Shown piece by piece: positions 38,219 to 47,579 of a DNA stretch of 64,000 bases (its first letter is position 1; every line of letters starts with the position of its first letter). The notes under the pieces are model-generated. The model was not told the origin of the DNA and searched no databases. It saw only the letters and a program-made list of their open reading frames with translations. The position numbers and the translations under genes were made by a program. Location of the stretch: NCBI GenBank assembly GCA_016717855.1, contig JADKEV010000004.1:1-64000 (forward strand), read 5' to 3'. This DNA comes from Betaproteobacteria bacterium. Its GTDB lineage: Bacteria > Pseudomonadota > Gammaproteobacteria > Burkholderiales > Casimicrobiaceae.

Positions 38219-38916
38219 GCGCGGGTTCCGATGGATTTGTTGATGCCGGCCAGGGTGGCATGCGGGTCGGCCGCCTGCGTGATGGCGCGGCCGATGACCA
38301 GGTAATCGGCCCCGGCGCGGACGGCTGCCTCGGGGGTGGCGACGCGCGCCTGGTCGTGCGCGTTGCCCTCGGCCAGGCGTATTCCCGGCGTGACGGCAAG
38401 AAAGCCGGCACCGTGCGCCGCCTTTACGGCGCCCGCTTCCCAGGCCGAACAGACAACGCCGTCCAGGCCGCAGTCGCGGGCCAGCCCCGCCAGCCGCGCG
38501 GCATGCGCGGCGGCGCCCTCCGCGATGCCCAACTCCCGCAGCGCCTGGTCATCGAGGCTGGTCAGAACCGTCACCGCGATCAGCAGCGGGCGCTGGGCCG
38601 GACCGGCAATCGCCTCACGCGCCGCGGTCAGCATCGCCCGGCCGCCGCTGGCGTGCACATTGAGCATCCAGACGCCCAGGTCTGCCGCCGCCTTGCAGGC
38701 CTGCGCGACCGTGTTCGGGATGTCGTGATACTTCAGGTCCAGGAATACCCTGAATCCCTGCGCGGCCAGGCGCGCGACCAGCGCGGGTCCCGCGGCGGTG
38801 AACAGCTCCTTGCCGACCTTGAGGGCGCATTCCTGCGGCGAGACGCGGGCGACGAACTCCTCCGCCAGCCGCTGCGTGGGGTAATCGAGGGGAACGATGA
38901 TGCGTGAGGTGGGCAT
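38215..38916 (-). CDS. pyrF: Orotidine 5'-phosphate decarboxylase
   Basis: The 233-residue TIM-barrel enzyme catalyses the last step of UMP synthesis. The catalytic Lys-Asp array is FLDLKYHDIPNTV, and other motifs are IIVPLDYPTQ (substrate) and LVIGRAITQAADP (phosphate binding). The length fits the bacterial group 1 enzyme. It overlaps ugd by 4 nt and follows lapB by 48 nt; lapB-pyrF is a conserved proteobacterial pair. Confidence 0.96.
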   Translation of the reverse strand: MPTSRIIVPLDYPTQRLAEEFVARVSPQECALKVGKELFTAAGPALVARLAAQGFRVFLDLKYHDIPNTVAQACKAAADLGVWMLNVHASGGRAMLTAAREAIAGPAQRPLLIAVTVLTSLDDQALRELGIAEGAAAHAARLAGLARDCGLDGVVCSAWEAGAVKAAHGAGFLAVTPGIRLAEGNAHDQARVATPEAAVRAGADYLVIGRAITQAADPHATLAGINKSIGTRA

Positions 38917-38964
38917 GCTCTTCTCGTTGTAGGTACCGTCAATGCGCGAAGCCGGAGACCGGGC

Positions 38965-40140
38965 TCAAGCCTGGCCATCCGGCGCTTCGTTGATCCGGGG
39001 CGGATAACTTTCCCAGCGGCCGCACCCCGGGCAGCGCCAGTAGTATTGCCTGGCCCGGAACCCGCAGTGATCGCAGCGGTAGAGGCCCAGCCGCTTGGTG
39101 TGCTGATGCACGAGATCCTTGACCATCTCCATGTCGCGGCGTCGGGCCTGGGTCGCGCCGAGCATCTCCGCCTCGAGCAGGCGATCGAGCCCGAGCAGCG
39201 TCGGATTGCGGCGCAGTTCCTCCCGGATCAGCGCCGACGCAGCGTCGGCGCCCTGGTTTTCCAGTGTCAACCGGAACACGACATTGAGCAGTTCCGCCGA
39301 CGGGTACTTGGCCTGGTAACCGGCGAGCAGGCGCAGCCCCTGCTCCGGCTGCTCCTGCTTCACATACGCATCGCGCAACCGCTCCGCCGCCAGGCCCAGG
39401 TAGGCCGGGTTCTGCGACTCGATGCGCTGCCAGAGGCCGATGGCGTCCTGGTAGTTGCCCTGCGCGACGGCGAGGTCGCCCAGCAGGAGCATGGCACGCA
39501 CGCACGCCTTGTACTCGGCCAGTGCCAGGTCGAGGTATTGCCGCGCGGATTCGAACCGCGACTGCAGCATCTCCGCGGACCCGAGCTCGCAATAGTAGTG
39601 CGCGACCTCCTTGAAGTACGGTGCCTTGGTCAGCGCTTCGATCTTCTTGGTGACCGCGATCGCCTTCAGCCAGTCCTTCTCGTGTTCGTAGATCTGCAGG
39701 AGACGGTCGCAGGACTGCTGTTCATGGACGGTGCCCTCCAGTTTGATGAACGCCTCTTCGGCGCGGTCGAGCAGCCCCGCCCGCTGGAAATCCTGACCGA
39801 GTTCGTAGAGCGCGGTGACGCGCTTGTCCTCGGCCAGGTCGGGACGTTCCAGCAGATTCTGGTGCAGCCTGATCGCACGATCCAGCTCCCCTTGCCGCCG
39901 GAACAGGCTGCCCAGCGCAAAGTGCAACTCGACCGTCTCCGGGTTGACCTTGACGACTTCGTTGAATGCCTCGATCGCCTTGTCGGGCTGCTCGTTGAGC
40001 AGGAAGTTGAGGCCCTTGAAATAGGACAAGGGCAGCGCGCGCGATTCGCGAACGACGTGCCGGATGTCGATTCGCGCGGCCAGCCAGCCCATGCCGAAAA
40101 AGAGCGGCAGGACCAGCAGCCACCAGAACTCAAAGTCCAT
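38965..40140 (-). CDS. lapB: LPS assembly protein LapB (YciM)
   Basis: The 391-residue membrane-anchored protein has an N-terminal span (WWLLVLPLFFGMGWLAA, residues 5-21), a series of TPR repeats and a C-terminal rubredoxin-like zinc module (YRCDHCGFRA...WRCPGCGRWESY). LapB coordinates LpxC degradation by FtsH with LPS transport. The adjacent ihfB ends in a terminator 140 nt upstream, so lapB has its own transcription start. The lapA gene that normally precedes lapB is not present. Confidence 0.95.
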   Translation of the reverse strand: MDFEFWWLLVLPLFFGMGWLAARIDIRHVVRESRALPLSYFKGLNFLLNEQPDKAIEAFNEVVKVNPETVELHFALGSLFRRQGELDRAIRLHQNLLERPDLAEDKRVTALYELGQDFQRAGLLDRAEEAFIKLEGTVHEQQSCDRLLQIYEHEKDWLKAIAVTKKIEALTKAPYFKEVAHYYCELGSAEMLQSRFESARQYLDLALAEYKACVRAMLLLGDLAVAQGNYQDAIGLWQRIESQNPAYLGLAAERLRDAYVKQEQPEQGLRLLAGYQAKYPSAELLNVVFRLTLENQGADAASALIREELRRNPTLLGLDRLLEAEMLGATQARRRDMEMVKDLVHQHTKRLGLYRCDHCGFRARQYYWRCPGCGRWESYPPRINEAPDGQA

Positions 40141-40227
40141 GCGTCACCCGCTCCCGCACGTTATGGGATGCGCGGCCGGCGCGAGTGGAACCGATTGCCC
40201 GCGCCGGCCAGTGGCCGCCGCAGGCGG

Positions 40228-40262
40228 AAAAAAAGCGGTAACGCATGAGCCGCGCTACCGCT
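40228..40262 (-). terminator. Rho-independent terminator of ihfB
   Basis: On the minus strand AGCGGTA GCGC (40262 down) pairs with GCGT TACCGCT across a 7-nt loop GGCTCAT, giving an 11-bp stem with one G-U pair, followed directly by a run of seven T (40234-40228). It is 20 nt past the ihfB stop and separates ihfB from lapB. Confidence 0.85.
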
Positions 40263-40281
40263 GTTCGGGGTGCGGCCGCGT

Positions 40282-40584
40282 TCACGTCTTCTCCGCCGCC
40301 GCAGCCTTGAAGTCGACCCGCTCGCGCAGTTCCTTGCCCGCCTTGAAATGCGGCACGTGCTTTTCCGGTACCAGCACGCGCTCGCCGGATTTGGGGTTGC
40401 GCCCTGTCCGCGGCGGGCGGTAATTGAGGCCAAAGCTCCCGAAGCCGCGGATCTCGATGCGATCGCCGGCCGCAAGCGCGTCGGCCATCGCATCGAGAAT
40501 CATCTTGACCGCAAGTTCGGCATCCTTCGCGACCAGCTGGGGAAACTGCCCCGCCAACCGGTCGATGAGCTCCGATTTGGTCAT
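40282..40584 (-). CDS. ihfB: Integration host factor subunit beta
   Basis: The 100-residue HU/IHF-family DNA-bending protein starts MTKSELIDRLAGQFPQL. The DNA-binding arm motif is GRNPKSGERVLVPEKHVPHF, and IEIRGFGSFGLNYR supplies the beta-sheet. It pairs with IHF alpha. It follows rpsA by 9 nt, the conserved rpsA-ihfB order, and ends in a strong terminator. Confidence 0.96.
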   Translation of the reverse strand: MTKSELIDRLAGQFPQLVAKDAELAVKMILDAMADALAAGDRIEIRGFGSFGLNYRPPRTGRNPKSGERVLVPEKHVPHFKAGKELRERVDFKAAAAEKT

Positions 40585-40593
40585 GTCCGACCC

Positions 40594-42327
<1,734 letters not shown>

Positions 42328-42451
42328 GACATGCCTTTGCTCTCAGAATCGGCCGGCCAATCAGGTTGCCGGCAAGTCAACTGAGGGTTCGTTGAACATC
42401 CGCCCGGCTTGTGGACCGGGCAGTCCCTGTTTGCCAGACCTGATCGGGGAA

Positions 42452-43120
42452 TCAGGAACGCTGCCGGAAGGCCGCGACCACCGCGCCGATGGCGTCGATG
42501 ATGGACATCCCGGTGGTGTCGAGCACCAGCGCGCCCGGCGCGACCGCCAGTGGCGCATCGGCGCGTCCGGAGTCGCGGGCATCCCGCTCCTTCAGGTCTC
42601 GCAAAAGACCGTCAATGGTAGCAGGGATTCCCTTTTCGATCAACTGTTTATGACGCCTCTGCGCGCGTTCGCCGACGCCGGCCGTCAGGTACACCTTCAG
42701 CAGCGCGTCCGGAAAGACCACCGACCCCATGTCGCGGCCGTCGGCCACCAGGCCTGGTGGCTGCCGGAAGGCCCGCTGCCGTTCGAGGAGCGCCTGGCGC
42801 ACCGCCGGGAACACCGCGCACTGCGAGGCAGCCCGGCTGGCATCCTCGGCACGGATGGGCAGCGTGATGTCTTCGCCGTCCTGGACGATCTTGCCCTCGA
42901 CGAAGGCCGGCGCGATCCGCCGCGCCAGCCCGGCCAGCGCCGCGCCGTCGTCCAGGCGCACTCCGGCGCGCAGCGCGGCGAGCCCGACCACCCGGTACAA
43001 AGCCCCGCTGTCCAGGTAGTGAAAACCCAGCACGGCCGCAACGCCGGCCGCCACGGTGCCCTTGCCCGATGCGGTCGGGCCGTCGATGGCGATGACCGGC
43101 GGCAGATGTTCCGGCGTCAT
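42452..43120 (-). CDS. cmk: Cytidylate kinase
   Basis: The 222-residue enzyme phosphorylates CMP and dCMP with ATP. The P-loop is DGPTASGKGTVA near residue 13. Substrate motifs are YLDSGALYRVV and VADGRDMGSVVFPDA. The lid region is RRHKQLIEKG. ATG 43120 overlaps the aroA stop by 4 nt, supporting this start over longer in-frame extensions. aroA-cmk-rpsA is the standard order. Confidence 0.95.
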   Translation of the reverse strand: MTPEHLPPVIAIDGPTASGKGTVAAGVAAVLGFHYLDSGALYRVVGLAALRAGVRLDDGAALAGLARRIAPAFVEGKIVQDGEDITLPIRAEDASRAASQCAVFPAVRQALLERQRAFRQPPGLVADGRDMGSVVFPDALLKVYLTAGVGERAQRRHKQLIEKGIPATIDGLLRDLKERDARDSGRADAPLAVAPGALVLDTTGMSIIDAIGAVVAAFRQRS

Positions 43121-44405
43121 GCGACCAGGCGCCCGAATTCGGCGAAGTAGTCCGGGTAGGTCTTGCGCACACAGTCCGGATCGTTGATGCGCAACGCGAG
43201 GCCGCCCAGGGTCACCAGCGAAAAGCACATGGCCATCCGGTGATCGTCGTACGTGTCGATGGTCGCGGAACGCAGCGCGGCCGGCGGCGTGATCCGCAGC
43301 CAGTCCGGCCCTCGTCCACGGCGGCGCCCACCTTGCGCAATTCCACGGCCATCGCGGCAATGCGGTCGGTCTCCTTGACCCGCCAGCTGCCGATTCCCCG
43401 GAGCGTCGTGGGTCCGCCAGCGAACAGCGCGACGATGGCGAGCGTCATCGCCGCGTCGGGGATGGCGACGCAATCGAGGTCGATGCCGCGCAGCGGACCG
43501 CCAGCGCCGGCCTCGAGCCAGCGCTCACCGCGTGTAATGGTCGCGCCCATCTGCTCCAGCGCATCGGCAAAGCGCACGTCGCCCTGGATGCTGGCGGTAC
43601 CGACACCTTCGACCCGGACCCGCCCGCCGCCACGGCTGCCGCTGATCGCGCCCGCCGCCAGAAAATAGGACGCACCCGAAGCGTCGCCCTCGACCGGCAG
43701 CGTACCCGGGCTGCGATACCGCTGCCCGCCCGCAATCCGGAACGCTTCCCACCCGCTGCGCTGGACAGTCACACCGAAGCGCGCCATCAGGTTGAGCGTG
43801 ATTTCGATGTAGGGCGTGGAAATCAGCTCGCCCACGACGGCAACCGCCGCCGGCTTGCCGCACAATGGCAGCGCCAGCAACAGTCCGGTCAGGAACTGGC
43901 TGGACACGTCGCCGCGCACGCGGACCGGCGTTGCGGTGTCGATCGCCCCGGGTCCTATGCGCAGGGGAAAGAAGCCATCGGCGCCGGTGTAGTCGATCGC
44001 CGCCCCCGCCTGCCGCAGCGCGTCGACCAGGTCGCGGATGGGGCGTTCGCGCATCCGCGGCACGCCGTCGACGCGGTAGGCGCCGCCGCTCAGGGCCAGG
44101 GCCGCAACCAGCGAGCGGGCCGACGCGCCCGAATTGCCGACGAACAGACTTGCCTGCTTGACCGGAAACGGCCCGCCGGCGCCGGCGACCCGGTACGTGC
44201 CGTCTGTCTTGCTCCAACCGACACCCAGCGCGGAGAGCGCATCCAGCATCACCCGCGTGTCGTCGGACTCGAGCACGCCTTCGAGGCGGGTCTCACCCTC
44301 GGCCAGCGCGGCCAGCAGCAGCGCGCGAATGGTGATGCTCTTCGAGCCTGGCAGGCGTACCGAGCCGTCGGCCCGGCGGACTGCGGGGAGATCGAGAAAG
44401 TCCAT
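43117..44405 (-). CDS. aroA: 3-phosphoshikimate 1-carboxyvinyltransferase (EPSP synthase), frameshifted
   Basis: This is the sixth enzyme of the shikimate pathway. Present motifs: LPGSKSITIRALLLAALAEG (PEP/S3P-binding Lys), LFVGNSGASARSLVAAL, GDVSSQFLTGLLLA, and GSWRVKETDRIAAMAVEL. The reading frame then breaks. Minus-strand GACGAGGGCCGGACTGG lacks one G; with GGG the protein continues DEGPDWLRITPPAALRSATI and DTYDDHRMAMCFSLV to a normal end at 43117. The repaired length is about 429 residues. As written the upstream frame stops at 43212 and lacks the catalytic DDHRMAM block. Since this step is normally essential in prototrophs, a consensus error near 43306-43310 is the simpler reading. ATG 44405 gives MDFLDLP. 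Confidence 0.9.
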
Positions 44406-44422
44406 TGCGTGCCCGGGAGGGC

Positions 44423-45295
44423 TCAACCCCGGCCGGCGAGCCACTCGTTCCGAGCCGCGCGCGCGGTGCCAAACAGTGTCCCCAGGCCTTCCCCATCGGA
44501 CTCGGCCAGCATCCGCTCCATGCGTTCGAGCTGGTTGCGGTACACGCGCAGCTCAGCCAGCAGCGCGTCGCGATTGGCGATCGCGATGTCGCGCCACATT
44601 TCGGGGGAGCTGGAGGCGATCCGCGTGAAGTCGCGGAAACCGCCGGCAGCGAACGCGAAATACTCTGGCGCGTCAGGACGCAGCGCCAACTCTTCGACCA
44701 GCGCAAACGCGAGCAGATGCGGGAGGTGGCTCACCGTGGCGAAAATGCTGTCATGGCGTGCAGCTCGCATCAGCGCCACCGACGCGCCCGTCGCCTCCCA
44801 CATCGCCACGACGCGGGTGGTGGCGTCCGCGTCCGTTTCGGGCTCCGGCGCCAGCACGACCTTGCGGCCGCGGAACAATTCCGGAAACGCGGCGGCGGCG
44901 CCGGTGTGCTCGGTCCCGGCGATCGGATGGCCCGGTACGAACTGCGCGAATTTCGCGCCCAGCGCCGCGCGCGCCGCGGCGATCACGTCCTGCTTGGTGC
45001 TGCCGCCGTCAGTGACGATTGTCGCGGGCTGCAGGTGCGGGACGATCCGGGCGAACACCGCGGGCATCTGCGCCACCGGCGTCGCTACCAGCACCACATC
45101 GGCCCCCGCCAGCGCCTCGGCATAGTCATCGGTCGCCGCGTCGAGGATACCCAGCCGAAGCGCCTCGTCGAGGTTGGCGCGGCTGCGGCCCACGCCGGTC
45201 ACGTGGCCGACCAGCCCGGCACGGCGCAATGCCAGCGCCGCGGAACCGCCGATCAGCCCCACGCCGATGACGACCAGCTTGCCGATGGTCTTCAT
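44423..45295 (-). CDS. tyrA: Prephenate dehydrogenase
   Basis: The 290-residue NAD(P)-dependent enzyme leads to tyrosine. The Rossmann motif is VVIGVGLIGGSAALALRRAG at the N-terminus. Others are STKQDVIAAARAALG, PGHPIAGTEHTGAAAAFPEL (catalytic His) and GRKVVLAPEPETDA. SHLPHLLAFALVEEL lies in the C-terminal helical domain. No ACT or chorismate mutase domain is fused. It overlaps hisC by 4 nt. Confidence 0.94.
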   Translation of the reverse strand: MKTIGKLVVIGVGLIGGSAALALRRAGLVGHVTGVGRSRANLDEALRLGILDAATDDYAEALAGADVVLVATPVAQMPAVFARIVPHLQPATIVTDGGSTKQDVIAAARAALGAKFAQFVPGHPIAGTEHTGAAAAFPELFRGRKVVLAPEPETDADATTRVVAMWEATGASVALMRAARHDSIFATVSHLPHLLAFALVEELALRPDAPEYFAFAAGGFRDFTRIASSSPEMWRDIAIANRDALLAELRVYRNQLERMERMLAESDGEGLGTLFGTARAARNEWLAGRG

Positions 45296-46392
45296 TCCCG
45301 GAGGGCGGCGGCAAGCGCTTCGAGGAAACGCGCGTTCTCGGCGTCTGTGCCTATGGTCACCCGCAGGTACTCGGGCATGCCGTAGTTCGCCACCGGACGA
45401 ACGATCACGCCCTGCTTCATCAGCGCCAGGTTCACCCTGGCCGCGTCGCCGACCTTGACGCTGATGAAGTTGCCGTGCGAAGGAATGAACGGCAGCGCCA
45501 GCCGCGCGAAGCCGGCCTCGAGCTGCGCCATGCCCTGACGGTTGAGAACCTGGCTCCGGCTCACGTAGTCGGTGTCCTCGAGTGCGGCGATCGCCGCGGC
45601 CTGCGCCAGCGCGTTGACATTGAACGGCTGGCGCACGCGGTTGAGCATCGCCGCGATGTCGGCGTGCATCAGCCCGAAGCCGATGCGCAGCGCCGCCAGA
45701 CCGTACGCTTTGGAGAACGTCCGGGAAATCACCAGGTTGGGATATCCGCCCAGCCAGGACGCGGTGTCGGCCTGTTGTTCCGGCGCCAGGTACTCGTTGT
45801 AGGCCTCGTCGAGGACCACCAGCACGTTGGGCGGGACCGACGCGACAAAGGCCTTGACGTCCGCCGCCGGCAGCCACGTGCCCGTCGGATTGTTGGGGTT
45901 GGCCAGCCACACCAGCCGGGTGTCGGCGCGGATCGCCGCGCGCATCGCCGCCAGATCGTGGCCGAAGTCGCGGGCGGGAACCTCGATCCCGGTCGCGCCG
46001 AAGGCCTGCGTCGCCAGCGGGTAGACCGCGAACGAGTGCTGCGCCATCACCGCCGACGTCCCCGGGCGCAGGAACGCGTGCGCCAGCAGTTCAAGGATGT
46101 CGTTGGAGCCGTTGCCCAGCACGATCTGGTCCGCGGCGACGCGATAGCGCGCCGCCAGCGCCGCTTTCAGGTCGTGGCCGCTGCCGTCCGGATAACGGGT
46201 CATCTCGCCCGCCGCGCGCGTGATCGCCGCCATGGCCTTGGGGCCCGGGCCCAGCGGGTTTTCGTTGGAGGCCAGCTTGATGATCTGCGCTTCGTCGAGA
46301 CCGAATTCGCGCGCGAGGTCCGCGACCGGCTTGCCGGGCACGTACGGAGAGATGGCACGGATGTAGTCGGGCGTGATGTCGGAAATTTTCAT
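45292..46392 (-). CDS. hisC: Histidinol-phosphate aminotransferase, HisC-type
   Basis: The 366-residue class I/II PLP aminotransferase has SNENPLGPGPKAMAAI (family motif), the PLP-Asp region LVWLANPNNPTGTWL and the PLP Lys in SRTFSKAYGLAALRIGFG. Sitting between pheA and tyrA, it may serve as an aromatic (phenylalanine/tyrosine) aminotransferase as well as or instead of histidinol phosphate; sequence alone cannot separate these. pheA-hisC-tyrA-aroA is a typical aromatic operon of beta- and gammaproteobacteria. Confidence 0.93.
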   Translation of the reverse strand: MKISDITPDYIRAISPYVPGKPVADLAREFGLDEAQIIKLASNENPLGPGPKAMAAITRAAGEMTRYPDGSGHDLKAALAARYRVAADQIVLGNGSNDILELLAHAFLRPGTSAVMAQHSFAVYPLATQAFGATGIEVPARDFGHDLAAMRAAIRADTRLVWLANPNNPTGTWLPAADVKAFVASVPPNVLVVLDEAYNEYLAPEQQADTASWLGGYPNLVISRTFSKAYGLAALRIGFGLMHADIAAMLNRVRQPFNVNALAQAAAIAALEDTDYVSRSQVLNRQGMAQLEAGFARLALPFIPSHGNFISVKVGDAARVNLALMKQGVIVRPVANYGMPEYLRVTIGTDAENARFLEALAAALRE

Positions 46393-46415
46393 GGGCGTGG
46401 TGCGCAGTGGTTCAC

Positions 46416-47492
46416 TCAGTGGGCGGCCGCCGGATAGGATCCCAGCAACTTGACGAACGGCGCGATTTCGCGCAGCTCGGCGAGGGCCGCGGCGATGGGC
46501 GGGTCTTTCTCATGGCCTTGCAGATCGACGAAGAAGTAGTACTCCCAGCGCCCCATCCGCGACGGCCTGGATTCGAACCGGGTCATGCTGACGCCATGCT
46601 TCGCGAACGGCGCCAGCAGCGCATGGACGGCGCCCGGCCGGTTGGGCGCCGACATCACCAGCGAGGTCTGGTCCCGGCCCGAAGGCGGCACGGTCTGGGC
46701 GCCGATGACCAGGAACCGGGTACGGTTGTTGGGATCATCCTCGATGTGGCGCGCAAGGACGGGAACGTCGTAGATCCTGGCCGCCATTTCGCCGGCGATG
46801 GCGGCGGCGTCTGGTTCCGCCGCGGCGCGCCGGGCGGCCTCGGCGTTGCTGGCCACGGGAATCCGCTCGGCCCGCGGCAGCTGCGCGTTGAGCCAGCCGT
46901 TGCACTGGGCCAGCGATTGCGAGTGCGAATAGACGCGGATAACATCGGCCAGGGACTGCGCCCGGCTCATCACGTTCTGGTGCACTTCCAGCTGGACTTC
47001 GCCGACCGCCGACAGCGGCGTGACCAGCATCAGGTCCAGCGTGCGGCCGACCGCGCCTTCGGTCGAATTCTCGACCGGAACGACCGCGTAGTCGGCCTGC
47101 CTGGCCTCGACCGTCCGGAAGACCTCGTCAATGGTGTTGCAGGCCAGCGTCGACGCCGACGAGCCGAACGCTTTCAGCGCCGCGGCCTGGCTGAACGTGC
47201 CCTCGGGTCCCAGATAGGCGATGGTCAGCGGGGACTCGAGCGCCATGCAGGCCGACATCAGCTCGCGAAACAGCTGGGCGATGGCGGCGTTGGGCAGCGG
47301 TCCGGTGTTCTCGGCCTGCCGCCGCGCGAGGATCTGCGCCTCGCGCTCGGGCCGGAACAGCACTTCCTCGCCGGCCGCCTTCTTGGACGCGCCGGCGGTT
47401 TGCGCCAGCCGGGCGCGTTCATTGAACAGCCGCAGCAACTCGCGGTCGATTTCGTCGATCTGCTTCCGGATTCCCTCGAGTTTTTCGCTCAT
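46416..47492 (-). CDS. pheA: Bifunctional chorismate mutase/prephenate dehydratase (P-protein)
   Basis: The protein converts chorismate to phenylpyruvate. The N-terminal AroQ chorismate mutase helices begin MSEKLEGIRKQIDEIDRELL. The prephenate dehydratase domain has IAYLGPEGTFSQAAALKAFG and VVPVENSTEGAVGRTLDLML. The C-terminal ACT domain carries the phenylalanine-feedback motif ESRPSRMGRWEYYFFVDLQG. I use ATG 47492, the usual family start; 47504 and 47546 are in-frame alternatives. The upstream neighbour is gyrA, 87 nt away; serC, which normally sits between them, is missing. Confidence 0.94.
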   Translation of the reverse strand: MSEKLEGIRKQIDEIDRELLRLFNERARLAQTAGASKKAAGEEVLFRPEREAQILARRQAENTGPLPNAAIAQLFRELMSACMALESPLTIAYLGPEGTFSQAAALKAFGSSASTLACNTIDEVFRTVEARQADYAVVPVENSTEGAVGRTLDLMLVTPLSAVGEVQLEVHQNVMSRAQSLADVIRVYSHSQSLAQCNGWLNAQLPRAERIPVASNAEAARRAAAEPDAAAIAGEMAARIYDVPVLARHIEDDPNNRTRFLVIGAQTVPPSGRDQTSLVMSAPNRPGAVHALLAPFAKHGVSMTRFESRPSRMGRWEYYFFVDLQGHEKDPPIAAALAELREIAPFVKLLGSYPAAAH

Positions 47493-47579
47493 CGTGTCAT
47501 CCATGTCGCCGTTCGGCAGCGGACGCGCGCCCGCCGGCGCCGCCATGTCTCCGGCGGCGGAGCGCGGCGCGTGCCCTCC

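Noticed and set aside
39541..39560. TTCGAA-type sequences that look like tRNA T-loops (also near 46565)
   Set aside because: They lie inside lapB and pheA reading frames with no cloverleaf around them.
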